This document shows, piece by piece, positions 36,449 to 43,641 of a stretch of DNA of 64,000 nt. Position numbers and translations under genes: made by a program. How positions within the stretch are numbered: the first letter of the stretch is position 1; each line of letters starts with the position of its first letter. The notes below the pieces were generated by a model that worked only from the letters and a program-made list of their open reading frames with translations, was not told where the DNA came from and did not search any database. The DNA lies in contig CAKSUM010000009.1 in assembly GCA_934501535.1 (NCBI GenBank), positions 44,073 to 108,072 of the forward strand. Reading direction: 5' to 3'. The stretch is from an uncultured Clostridia bacterium. GTDB lineage: Bacteria > Bacillota > Clostridia > UBA1381.

Positions 36449-37330
36449 TCACACCTTTTCAGTAACTTTTTTGCCGAGAATACCTGTCGGCTTAACCAAA
36501 AGTACAACAATCAATACAGCAAACACAATCGCGTCGGACAGCGATGTCGAAATATATGATTTGCTGAAAATTTCAATAATACCGAGCAAAATTCCGCCGA
36601 GCATAGCTCCCGGAATTGAGCCGATACCGCCGAATACCGCTGCGGTAAACGCCTTGATACCCGGCATAGAGCCTGTAGTCGGCACAAGGGTCGGATACGC
36701 CGAGCACAACAGCACGCCGGCAATCGCCGCAAGCGCACTGCCTATCGCAAATGTCATGGAAATCGTGAAATTTACGTTAATTCCCATAAGTTCAGCCGCA
36801 TCCTTATCCTCCGATACTGCACGCATTGCTTTGCCCATTCTCGATTTTTTGGTAAAAATCGTCAAACCGATCATTATTACTATACATGCCGCAACCGTCA
36901 GTATTGTTTCAGCCGTTATAATCAGCGAACCGCCGAAAAGCGAAATTGAACCGAGAGGAATTACAGTGCTGAATACCTTCGGTGCACTTCCCCAAATCAG
37001 CAGCGCTACGTTCTGCAAAAAGTAACTCACACCGATTGCAGTGATAAGCACGGCAAGCGAGCTTGCTTTACGCAGCGGCTTATAAGCCAGACCTTCTATC
37101 AGTATGCCCAAAAGTGTGCACACTATCATGGCAGCTATAACCGCAACTATCGGCGGCATACCGAGATAGGTCATCATACAGAAACAAATATATGCTCCGA
37201 CCATGATAACATCGCCGTGGGCAAAATTCAGCATCTTGGCAATGCCGTAAACCATGGTATATCCCAAGGCAATTATTGCATATACACTGCCAAGACTTAT
37301 CCCGTTAATCAAATTAGAAATAAATGTCAT
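36449..37330 (-). CDS. livH: Branched-chain amino acid permease LivH
   Basis: A 293-residue permease of the LivH family with about eight membrane segments. Family motifs are GSVYAIIALGYTMVYG, NFAHGDVIMVGAY, the coupling loop SRMGKAMRAVSEDKDAAELM and FGGIGSIPGAMLGG. It is separated from livJ by 151 bp that holds an internal hairpin. Confidence 0.94.
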   Translation of the reverse strand: MTFISNLINGISLGSVYAIIALGYTMVYGIAKMLNFAHGDVIMVGAYICFCMMTYLGMPPIVAVIAAMIVCTLLGILIEGLAYKPLRKASSLAVLITAIGVSYFLQNVALLIWGSAPKVFSTVIPLGSISLFGGSLIITAETILTVAACIVIMIGLTIFTKKSRMGKAMRAVSEDKDAAELMGINVNFTISMTFAIGSALAAIAGVLLCSAYPTLVPTTGSMPGIKAFTAAVFGGIGSIPGAMLGGILLGIIEIFSKSYISTSLSDAIVFAVLIVVLLVKPTGILGKKVTEKV

Positions 37331-37425
37331 CAGTCATACCTCATTTTCATTGACGCAGGCAATGTCCGCCCGCTTAACATACCCCCGGATTACATATTTT
37401 ATAAGTAATCCCAAATAGCAGAAAT

Positions 37426-37454
37426 GAGGAGCCGCCATATAAGGCAACCTCCTC
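37426..37454 (-). promoter_or_regulatory. livJ-livH intercistronic hairpin
   Basis: GAGGAGCCGCC and GGCAACCTCCTC form a stem of about 10 bp with a small loop. There is no T run on the minus strand, so it more likely stabilises livJ mRNA or damps readthrough than ends transcription. Confidence 0.5.
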
Positions 37455-37481
37455 GTTTCCCTTTAAAAGTATCGTTTTTAA

Positions 37482-38672
37482 TTACATACCTACATATACG
37501 CCGTTTTTGATAACCATACCCTTAGGAGCCTTGGAAACTTCGCCTGTTGCAGACCAAGTCATGTCGCTGCCTGTAAGACCGCTGATCTTAAAGTCGCTTG
37601 CAGTAAATCCGGCAACAAGCTTGTCACAGATATCACTTGCGCTCATATCTACTGTAACGCCCTGCTCCTTGCATGCGTCATAGATTGCATATATGCAGTC
37701 ATATGCGTCTGCTGCAAACTGGTTCGGGGTGTCGCCGCATTTCTCTTTGTACTTAGAAACAAAGCTCTTTGTCAGCTCGTCCTCCGCGTCTGCCGTAAAC
37801 GGTGTAAGAAGCATTACGCCCTCTGCAAGTGAAGTATCAAAGTTTTCCAGTGTCAGAATACCGTCCATACCGTCAACACCGAAGAACTTCGGCTCAAACT
37901 GCATAGCCTTTGCCTGCTTCAGAATAAGTGATGCCGGTGTGTAGTAAATCGGAAGGAATACAAGGTCTGCACCGGATGCCTTCATTTCCGAAAGCTGTGA
38001 ATTAAAGTCATTTGCGGAATCGTCGGTAAATGTCTTTACGCAAACGATTTCAAGTCCGAGCTCGTCTGCCTTATTCTGGAATTTCTGATAAATTCCGGTT
38101 GAATATGCGTCGGAGTTGTTATAGATTACAGCAATTTTCTTACCAATGTTCTGTTCCTTAATATACTGTGCCGACGCAATACCCTGGTTCGGGTCTGTAA
38201 AGCACATCTGGAACATTGAGCTTTTACGCTGAATGGTAACGTTGCCGTTCTTGTCCGGCTGTCCGCCGAGAACGTCTGTCGATGACGCGGACGGAGTAAG
38301 TGCGAAAATGTGGTCTGCGTCAAGTTCGGTCGAAACTGCAATGCACGGCTGAGTTGTTACGGTACCCAATGATACCTGCATGCCCCAGTCTTTTAGGTTA
38401 TTGTATGCGTTAACTGCTTTTTCAGCATCGTTTTCATCATCTTCAAATTTAAGTTCAAACTGAAGGTCGCCTTTTGCATTAATTTCATCAATAGCAATCT
38501 GTGCGCCGTTCTTTACAGCCTGTCCGTAAATAGCCGCACCGCCCGTTAGGGGTCCTATGCCGCCGATCTTAATTGCTTCGGAAGAGCCTCCTTGCTTTCC
38601 GCAGCCTGTGAAGCAGGTCAGCAATGCAGCAACGGCAGTAGCCATGCTTACCAGTTTAGTCATCTTTTTCAT
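37482..38672 (-). CDS. livJ: Branched-chain amino acid-binding lipoprotein LivJ
   Basis: A 396-residue periplasmic-type binding protein anchored by a lipid: the signal peptide ends in the lipobox LTCFTGC (Cys 24). The mature part follows the type I solute-binding fold, with IKIGGIGPLTGGAAIYGQ at its start and FALTPSASSTDV and AVIYNNSDAYSTGIY later. It captures leucine, isoleucine, valine or a related amino acid. First in the livJHMGF operon with a consensus promoter. Confidence 0.94.
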   Translation of the reverse strand: MKKMTKLVSMATAVAALLTCFTGCGKQGGSSEAIKIGGIGPLTGGAAIYGQAVKNGAQIAIDEINAKGDLQFELKFEDDENDAEKAVNAYNNLKDWGMQVSLGTVTTQPCIAVSTELDADHIFALTPSASSTDVLGGQPDKNGNVTIQRKSSMFQMCFTDPNQGIASAQYIKEQNIGKKIAVIYNNSDAYSTGIYQKFQNKADELGLEIVCVKTFTDDSANDFNSQLSEMKASGADLVFLPIYYTPASLILKQAKAMQFEPKFFGVDGMDGILTLENFDTSLAEGVMLLTPFTADAEDELTKSFVSKYKEKCGDTPNQFAADAYDCIYAIYDACKEQGVTVDMSASDICDKLVAGFTASDFKISGLTGSDMTWSATGEVSKAPKGMVIKNGVYVGM

Positions 38673-38705
38673 ACTGATTACCTCTTTCCTTGAAATATTA
38701 AAAAA

Positions 38706-38734
38706 ATGTTATCACATTTTTAACGATATGTCAA
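38706..38734 (-). promoter_or_regulatory. Promoter of the liv operon
   Basis: Minus-strand TTGACA (38729-38734) and TAACAT (38706-38711) with a 17-bp spacer, about 35 bp before the livJ ATG. Confidence 0.7.
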
Positions 38735-38817
38735 TACATATAAGCACCATAGGCAATGCAATTGTGCAAAAATTATATTTTTTTCGGTATAAAACCGCCT
38801 CAAATTAAACATTTTTT

Positions 38818-38852
38818 TGTATAAACATGTCTAAAAATGTGATTTTATACAA
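38818..38852. repeat. Inverted repeat between livJ and the ribokinase gene
   Basis: TTGTATAAACAT (38818-38829) and ATGT..TTTATACAA (to 38852) form an imperfect palindrome. It lies upstream of the liv promoter and downstream of the kinase gene, so it could be an operator or a weak terminator. Confidence 0.4.
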
Positions 38853-38928
38853 GAAATATGAAAATTTATCCAACACTGTCAGCTTTCGGGAGTTCGTCCG
38901 CCGGCATACAATTTCTTCCTATAATCGG

Positions 38929-39816
38929 TCAGTTTGTACTGCCGCGCTCGTTTATAAAGCGCTCAACCTCCGCAAGCTCCGGTATGGACGGCGCCGCACC
39001 GCTTCTGCTTGCTGCAATCCCCGCTGCCGCGCTCGCGTATTTTATAGCCTCGGCCGTATCGCCGCCGGCGGATTTTGAAATATAATATCCGGTGAAGGTA
39101 TCCCCTGCGCCGGTTGTATCCACAGCGTCAACCCGGTAAGCGTCCTGCTTTATACAGGTGTCCTTATACTGATATATCGAACCGTTTTTACCGAGCGTTA
39201 GAACAACACGCAGCTCGGGATACTTGTTTTTTACCGCGCCGAGAAAGTCATTTTTCTCAAAACATTCCGATTCTGTCTTATTGAGAACCAGGCAATAAAT
39301 ATCATTCAAATCGATTTCTTTTATCACATCGTTGAACGGAGAAGGATTCAGATAAATTTTCATTCCGCGGCTCTTTCCCTTCCTGACCAGATACGGCAGG
39401 TTGCTGATTTCGTTCTGAAGCAACAGTGCGTCACCCTCGCCGAAATGCTCCAAAACCTCATCTATAAATTCCTCATCGACGCGGAAATTCGCGCCGTGAT
39501 ACAGAAAAATGCAGTTTTCGCCCGATTTGTCAACCTGGATTATCGCCTGACCGGTACATTCTTCACATTCGCGGATATAATCAATATTCACGCCGCTTTC
39601 TTTCAGAATTTCCCTCAAAACATTATCGTCGCTCCCAACGCACCCCGCATGATACACCTCTGCTCCGGCACGTGCAAGCGCTATCGACTGATTTAAGCCC
39701 TTTCCTCCCGGATATTTGCAAAGCTTTTCCGCCTCGGTTGTTTCTCCCGGTTTGACGATATGGTCAACCGAGTACACAAAGTCAATGTTGCATGAGCCAA
39801 AATTTAATACTTTCAT
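38929..39816 (-). CDS. PfkB-family sugar kinase (ribokinase-like)
   Basis: A 295-residue kinase. KVLNFGSCNIDFVYSVDH starts the fold, YPGGKGLNQSIALARAGAEV is the substrate lid region of ribokinases, and VDTTGAGDTFTGYY holds the catalytic Asp and anion hole. Ribokinase is the best guess, but other pentose or nucleoside kinases share these features, and there is no rbs transporter nearby. The start at 39816 has CGGAG upstream; a frame from 39849 lacks one. Confidence 0.85.
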   Translation of the reverse strand: MKVLNFGSCNIDFVYSVDHIVKPGETTEAEKLCKYPGGKGLNQSIALARAGAEVYHAGCVGSDDNVLREILKESGVNIDYIRECEECTGQAIIQVDKSGENCIFLYHGANFRVDEEFIDEVLEHFGEGDALLLQNEISNLPYLVRKGKSRGMKIYLNPSPFNDVIKEIDLNDIYCLVLNKTESECFEKNDFLGAVKNKYPELRVVLTLGKNGSIYQYKDTCIKQDAYRVDAVDTTGAGDTFTGYYISKSAGGDTAEAIKYASAAAGIAASRSGAAPSIPELAEVERFINERGSTN

Positions 39817-39864
39817 AAAAATCTCCGTTCCGCCGCCCTGCACCGGCATAATATAATAAATTCC

Positions 39865-39895
39865 CTCTTATCCGCAGAGTAGAAACCGATAAGAG
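39865..39895 (-). promoter_or_regulatory. Leader hairpin upstream of the sugar kinase
   Basis: CTCTTATC (39865-39872) and GATAAGAG (39888-39895) form a perfect 8-bp stem 50 nt before the kinase start. The adjoining 39900-39945 segment can also fold (TGCC against GGCA). Function unknown. Confidence 0.4.
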
Positions 39896-39945
39896 TTTTC
39901 TTGCCTATGTACTTTTTTAAGTTTCGGAGGGGCAATTCCTCAAAT

Positions 39946-39993
39946 AAGAAAAACCGCACCGAAAAAGCCGTATAACAGCTTCATTCGGGCGGT
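39946..39993 (-). terminator. Terminator of thiT
   Basis: ACCGCACCGAA (39953-39963) pairs with TTCGGGCGGT (39984-39993), with inner AGC/GCT pairs; the minus strand ends in five T. Confidence 0.75.
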
Positions 39994-40018
39994 CTTACAC
40001 ACGCCGGCAAGAACCGGC

Positions 40019-40534
40019 TTAAACCTCAAACAGCTTAGGTGCCTTCTTATAAAGAAGTATAAGCACGATAACAGCAATAATCAGCTCCGGAATCATATAT
40101 GTAGCCTGATAGCCGAGAGAGTAAATCCAAGGATTTTGACCCTCGGGGGCAAAGCTTGCAAAAAGAAGCGCGCCCGAAAGTACCGAGCTTATAAATCTTC
40201 CTGCTACGCCCACGCAGCTTCCTGCAATAATTCCGCCCAGATTTTTAGAGAAAAATCCGCAAACTCCCAGCACGCCGAATGCCAGCACATAGTCCAAAAG
40301 TATGGACAGCGGGTGATATACAACGCCGTCAATTGCGAGCGAAATAAGTCCGTAAATCGCGCCAGCAATCATACCCTGCCACGGTCCTCTGCGGATTGAC
40401 AGAAATAAAATCGGTATCATTGTAAGAGCAACCGAACCGCCCTGCGGCATTTTATAAACGCAGATAAAGCTGCATACAACAGCAAGCGCTATAGTTACCG
40501 CAATTTCCGTTAATTGTCTTGTTTTGTCATTCAT
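40019..40534 (-). CDS. thiT: Thiamine ECF transporter S component ThiT
   Basis: A 171-residue membrane protein with six hydrophobic segments. The motif GGSVALTMIPILFLSIRRGPWQGMIAG and the C-terminal YSLGYQATYMIPELIIAVIV, with the Tyr and Glu that contact thiamine in ThiT, identify the family (long motif shown in part: GGSVALTMIPI then RRGPWQGM). The TPP riboswitch upstream confirms a thiamine role. It works with an EcfAAT module encoded elsewhere. Confidence 0.93.
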   Translation of the reverse strand: MNDKTRQLTEIAVTIALAVVCSFICVYKMPQGGSVALTMIPILFLSIRRGPWQGMIAGAIYGLISLAIDGVVYHPLSILLDYVLAFGVLGVCGFFSKNLGGIIAGSCVGVAGRFISSVLSGALLFASFAPEGQNPWIYSLGYQATYMIPELIIAVIVLILLYKKAPKLFEV

Positions 40535-40579
40535 AATTCATTCCTCCAAAGTGTTATTCAAATGAATATGTTCTGACAC

Positions 40580-40612
40580 AAACGAAAACGCGCATAGATA
40601 AAACTTGCGCGC
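40580..40612 (-). terminator. Expression-platform terminator of the TPP riboswitch
   Basis: CGCGCA (40589-40594) pairs with TGCGCG (40606-40611); the minus strand continues TTTTCGTTT. It sits between the aptamer and thiT, as expected for transcriptional control. Confidence 0.75.
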
Positions 40613-40623
40613 TTAAATATTGA

Positions 40624-40706
40624 AATCCCTACGCCGGCATTATCCATATCAGGTTTATAGGGTCGAAATTAATAATTTCCTCTCAGCCTGTTTACAAGCT
40701 CCCCTT
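40624..40706 (-). promoter_or_regulatory. TPP riboswitch (THI element)
   Basis: On the minus strand the aptamer reads GGGGAGC, GCTGAGAGG, GACCC, ACCTGAT, then GGATAATGCCGGCGTAGGGA, which are the conserved pieces of the thiamine pyrophosphate riboswitch in order. Binding of TPP would favour the downstream terminator and shut off thiT. Confidence 0.95.
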
Positions 40707-40724
40707 TTCATATTCATTTTCTAC

Positions 40725-40753
40725 ATTATACTACATTTTTTGCACCGTGTCAA
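40725..40753 (-). promoter_or_regulatory. Promoter of the TPP riboswitch-thiT unit
   Basis: Minus-strand TTGACA (40748-40753) and TATAAT (40725-40730) with a 17-bp spacer. The -35 overlaps the stop codon of the sigma-factor gene. Confidence 0.75.
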
Positions 40754-41481
40754 GCATGTTCAAAATCATTTTGATATATTTTTTTCAGTCTTTCTATGAT
40801 TTTATGTTCCATACGTGACACATACATCTGCGATACGCCCATCACTTCCGCCGTCTGCCGCTGTGTTTTTCCGTCATAGAACCGGAGTCTGAAAAGCTCC
40901 GTTTCCCTGTCGGACAGATTTTTCATGCAGTATGTCATGAAGTCGCGGTTCTCTATCATTGTAAATCCGTCCTCGTCATATCCCACCATTCCGGAAAATG
41001 CAAGACCGCCGTCGGTATATGCCACGTCCTCCAGTGATTTTATAAACGCCGCGTCGCCGACACGGTACGCCTCCAGTACGGTTTCTTCGGGCACGTCCAG
41101 CATCTGAGCAAGCTCATTTGCAGAAACATGTCCTTCTTTTTTACGGATACTTTCGGCGCGGCACAGCAATTCATAGAGATTTCTCGGAATTTTCACGCAG
41201 CGCGCTTTGTCGCGCAAAAAACGTCTGATTTCTCCCATGATTGTCGGTGTTGCAAAGGTAGCGAAACGAACGCCGCGATCCGGGTCAAAGCGTTCGAGCG
41301 CAAGCACCACGCCCATGCACGCAACCTGGTAAACATCATCATATTCCACACCGCACCTGTCAAATTTATGTGCCAAAATGCGCGCCATGTATGTGTAATG
41401 CTCCACGAGTTCATCTCTTATTTTTTTATCGTGCGTTTGCTTGTACGCCTTGAAGAGTTCATATTCCCTATCCACGCGCAT
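40750..41481 (-). CDS. RNA polymerase sigma factor, SigB/SigF/SigG subfamily
   Basis: A 243-residue group 3 sigma factor. Region 2 reads YDDVYQVACMGVVLALERFD and FATFATPTIMGEIRRFLRD, the DNA-melting and -10 recognition part. Region 3 follows from about 115, and the region 4 helix-turn-helix is TQRQTAEVMGVSQMYVSRME. SpoIIAA/SpoIIAB or RsbW partners, normal for SigF or SigB, are not adjacent. Instead the gene is coupled to a membrane-protein gene whose TGA overlaps the ATG at 41481. A GTG at 41475 is also well spaced from AGAGG. The regulon is unknown. Confidence 0.88.
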   Translation of the reverse strand: MRVDREYELFKAYKQTHDKKIRDELVEHYTYMARILAHKFDRCGVEYDDVYQVACMGVVLALERFDPDRGVRFATFATPTIMGEIRRFLRDKARCVKIPRNLYELLCRAESIRKKEGHVSANELAQMLDVPEETVLEAYRVGDAAFIKSLEDVAYTDGGLAFSGMVGYDEDGFTMIENRDFMTYCMKNLSDRETELFRLRFYDGKTQRQTAEVMGVSQMYVSRMEHKIIERLKKIYQNDFEHA

Positions 41482-42107
41482 CACCTCTCGCTCAGCAAAA
41501 AGCGTGCAAAATCAACACCGTTCTCATACTGCAGCGTCTGGTATTCTTTCTTTAAATCCTTTTCGCGCACACTCCTCACGGCGATGTATAAATCTGCCGT
41601 ATCAATGCCTATATTTTCCAGCGCCCGGCAGCCGGCAAGACTCACATAGTTTTCCGTTTCGCCCTGTGCCCATTCCGATACAGGCGTGAACATTTCTGCC
41701 GACGCAAGCCAATCAATGTAATTTTTTGTACCTATAAATACGTATGATTCCGAGTAACCCTGTTCCAAAAACAGCTTTGTCTGCATAGCCTGGTTCATCT
41801 GTACATCTTCCGTGTTCGCCATGTTAAGGCTGAGAACAAATGCCTCGTTTTTTCCGTTTCCGCTTGCGTCGCCGATGTGATCGCACATCAGCTGTTCAAG
41901 CGCGGTTTTCTGCTCGTCCGAAAAAAATGTTTCCGATATAAAATCCGCCTGCAAATCATACTTCGGGGTCTGAGCGCACTGAACCGCGCTCACTGCCGTT
42001 ACACCGGCTATAAATAATATTGCAAGCGTGTGCCATTTGTAGTACATCCAAAAATACTCCCACCAATCCTTGGTGAACATTTTCGGTTTTGTTCCGTATA
42101 CTTCCAT
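41481..42107 (-). CDS. Single-pass membrane protein coupled to the sigma factor
   Basis: A 208-residue protein I do not recognise as a named family. The N-terminal cytoplasmic stub is rich in aromatic residues (WWEYFWMYYKWHT), then one membrane helix (LAILFIAGVTAVSAVQ) and an extracellular domain of about 165 residues with a conserved-looking beta/alpha pattern. The WWEYFWMYYKW motif occurs in a group of clostridial hypothetical proteins as I recall. Overlap with the sigma gene suggests a joint function, possibly a membrane signal or an anti-sigma-like partner. There is no zinc-finger anti-sigma motif in the short cytoplasmic stub. Confidence 0.7.
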   Translation of the reverse strand: MEVYGTKPKMFTKDWWEYFWMYYKWHTLAILFIAGVTAVSAVQCAQTPKYDLQADFISETFFSDEQKTALEQLMCDHIGDASGNGKNEAFVLSLNMANTEDVQMNQAMQTKLFLEQGYSESYVFIGTKNYIDWLASAEMFTPVSEWAQGETENYVSLAGCRALENIGIDTADLYIAVRSVREKDLKKEYQTLQYENGVDFARFLLSER

Positions 42108-42185
42108 TTTTATCTCCGTTTTCCCTGTAATTTACCGAGTATGCCGAAATGTCTGTACCGCATTGTCTTTTAAGACGCGATTATA

Positions 42186-43280
42186 TCAGACATTAAATCT
42201 GAACAGAACAATATCTCCGTCCTTCATGACATAATCTTTGCCCTCGGAGCGCACAAGCCCCTTTTCCTTGGCAGCCGTCATACTTCCGCATGCCATCAGG
42301 TCATCGTAAGCCACAACCTCGGCACGGATAAATCCGCGTTCAAAATCACTGTGAATTTTTCCTGCCGCCTGAGGCGCTTTTGTTCCCTTTTTAATTGTCC
42401 ACGCACGCACCTCGGGTTCGCCTGCCGTAAGATAGCTGATTAAGCCCAAAAGCGTGTAACTTGCCTTTATCAGTCTGTCAAGCCCGGACTCCTCCATGCC
42501 GAGTTCCTCTAAAAACATCGCCTTTTCGTCATCTTCAAGCTGCGATATTTCCTCCTCTATACGCGCGGACACCGGCATTACCTGTGCATGTTCGCCGGCT
42601 GCAAGCTCCTCGACCTTTTTTACATACGGATTGTTCTCAATCCCCTTTTTGAAATCGTCCTCCGCAACATTTGCGGCATATATAACCGGTTTCATGGAAA
42701 TCAGTGATATTTCACGCATAATTTCCGCCTCGTCATCGTCATATTCAAGACTGCGTGCCGGCTTGCCGTCCTCGAGTGCAGCTTTTACACGTTCTAACAG
42801 CGCCAGTTCCTTTGCAAGTGACTTATCGCCTTTCATTGCTTTTTTTGTGCGGTCAATTCGTCTGTCTATGACTTCCGCATCAGAAAAAATAAGCTCAAGA
42901 TTAATCGTTTCAATGTCACGCAAAGGGTCGATACTTCCGTCAACATGAGTTATGTTTGTGTCTTCAAAACAGCGTACGACATGAACAATTGCATCTACCT
43001 CGCGAATGTGGGAAAGGAATTTATTTCCCAGACCTTCACCCTTTGACGCGCCCTTTACAAGACCGGCTATATCCACAAATTCAATGTATGCCCGCGTGAC
43101 TTTTTTGGGGTTGTACATTTGAGCAAGTTTGTCAATACGCTCATCCGGCACATCAACCACGCCTACATTCGGCTCTATCGTACAGAACGGGTAGTTTGCC
43201 GATTCTGCCCCTGCCTGCGTTATTGCATTAAAAAGCGTTGACTTTCCGACATTCGGAAGTCCTACTATACCTAATTTCAT
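42186..43280 (-). CDS. ychF: Redox-regulated ATPase YchF
   Basis: A 364-residue Obg-family P-loop ATPase associated with ribosomes. It has GLPNVGKSTLFNAI (Walker A), the DIAGLVKGASKGEGLGNKFL switch region and the C-terminal TGS domain (LISYLTAGEPEVRAWTIKKG). The G4 motif is the NVAE variant (VIYAANVAEDDFK), which shifts specificity to ATP in this family. It has a long leader of about 230 nt holding repeated nonamers. Confidence 0.96.
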   Translation of the reverse strand: MKLGIVGLPNVGKSTLFNAITQAGAESANYPFCTIEPNVGVVDVPDERIDKLAQMYNPKKVTRAYIEFVDIAGLVKGASKGEGLGNKFLSHIREVDAIVHVVRCFEDTNITHVDGSIDPLRDIETINLELIFSDAEVIDRRIDRTKKAMKGDKSLAKELALLERVKAALEDGKPARSLEYDDDEAEIMREISLISMKPVIYAANVAEDDFKKGIENNPYVKKVEELAAGEHAQVMPVSARIEEEISQLEDDEKAMFLEELGMEESGLDRLIKASYTLLGLISYLTAGEPEVRAWTIKKGTKAPQAAGKIHSDFERGFIRAEVVAYDDLMACGSMTAAKEKGLVRSEGKDYVMKDGDIVLFRFNV

Positions 43281-43335
43281 CTTACCCTACATCTCCTTGA
43301 TTTTACTTATGTTTCGGCGCTTGGGGTACGTGATT

Positions 43336-43451
43336 TACACCATTTTTACACCGTTCTCGCATTTATTTATATGAAAATACGAAATTTGCACGCCCGTTAT
43401 GACAAAAATCCGCGTTTTTACTACACCATTTTACGCCATTTCTACACCATT
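43336..43451. repeat. Five phased nonamers in the ychF leader
   Basis: TACRCCRTT occurs at 43336, 43347, 43422, 43432 and 43443. Within each cluster the spacing is 10-11 bp, one helical turn. They lie in the untranslated region between the ychF promoter and its start. This stretch (43281-43641) has no gene. Confidence 0.65.
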
Positions 43452-43520
43452 TTTATGATACATCAAAATACCGTACCGCATTAATCAGTGATTCATCGGT
43501 TATATGAACATATCTGTTAC

Positions 43521-43549
43521 ATTATACCACACAGTTTTTCTTTTTTCAA
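43521..43549 (-). promoter_or_regulatory. Promoter of ychF
   Basis: Minus-strand TTGAAA (43544-43549) and TATAAT (43521-43526) with a 17-bp spacer, followed by a leader of about 230 nt. Confidence 0.65.
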
Positions 43550-43587
43550 TAGAAAATCAGATTATATTGTCAATTTTTCACTTAATT

Positions 43588-43620
43588 AAAAAGCGGCTGA
43601 CTTTCCGCGCCAGCCGCTTT
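43588..43620 (-). terminator. Terminator after the GH37-like glycosidase
   Basis: AAAAGCGGCTG and CAGCCGCTTT form a 10-bp stem; the minus strand ends TTTTT. Confidence 0.85.
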
Positions 43621-43641
43621 AGTTTAATTATTTTTCATATT

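Noticed and set aside
39900..39950. Purine riboswitch, suggested by GGTTTCTAC next to a stem
   Set aside because: The P1-P3 layout and conserved J regions of purine riboswitches are absent; the bases lie in a hairpin loop.
43331..43456. CRISPR array in the ychF leader
   Set aside because: Repeats are only nine bases and spacing is 10-11 bp, so there are no spacers; no cas genes are present.
43400..43470. Integrase tail remnant on the minus strand of the ychF leader
   Set aside because: The short frame has repeated Asn-Gly-Val but is broken by stops, and nothing upstream resembles a recombinase. Kept only as an alternative for the nonamer repeats.
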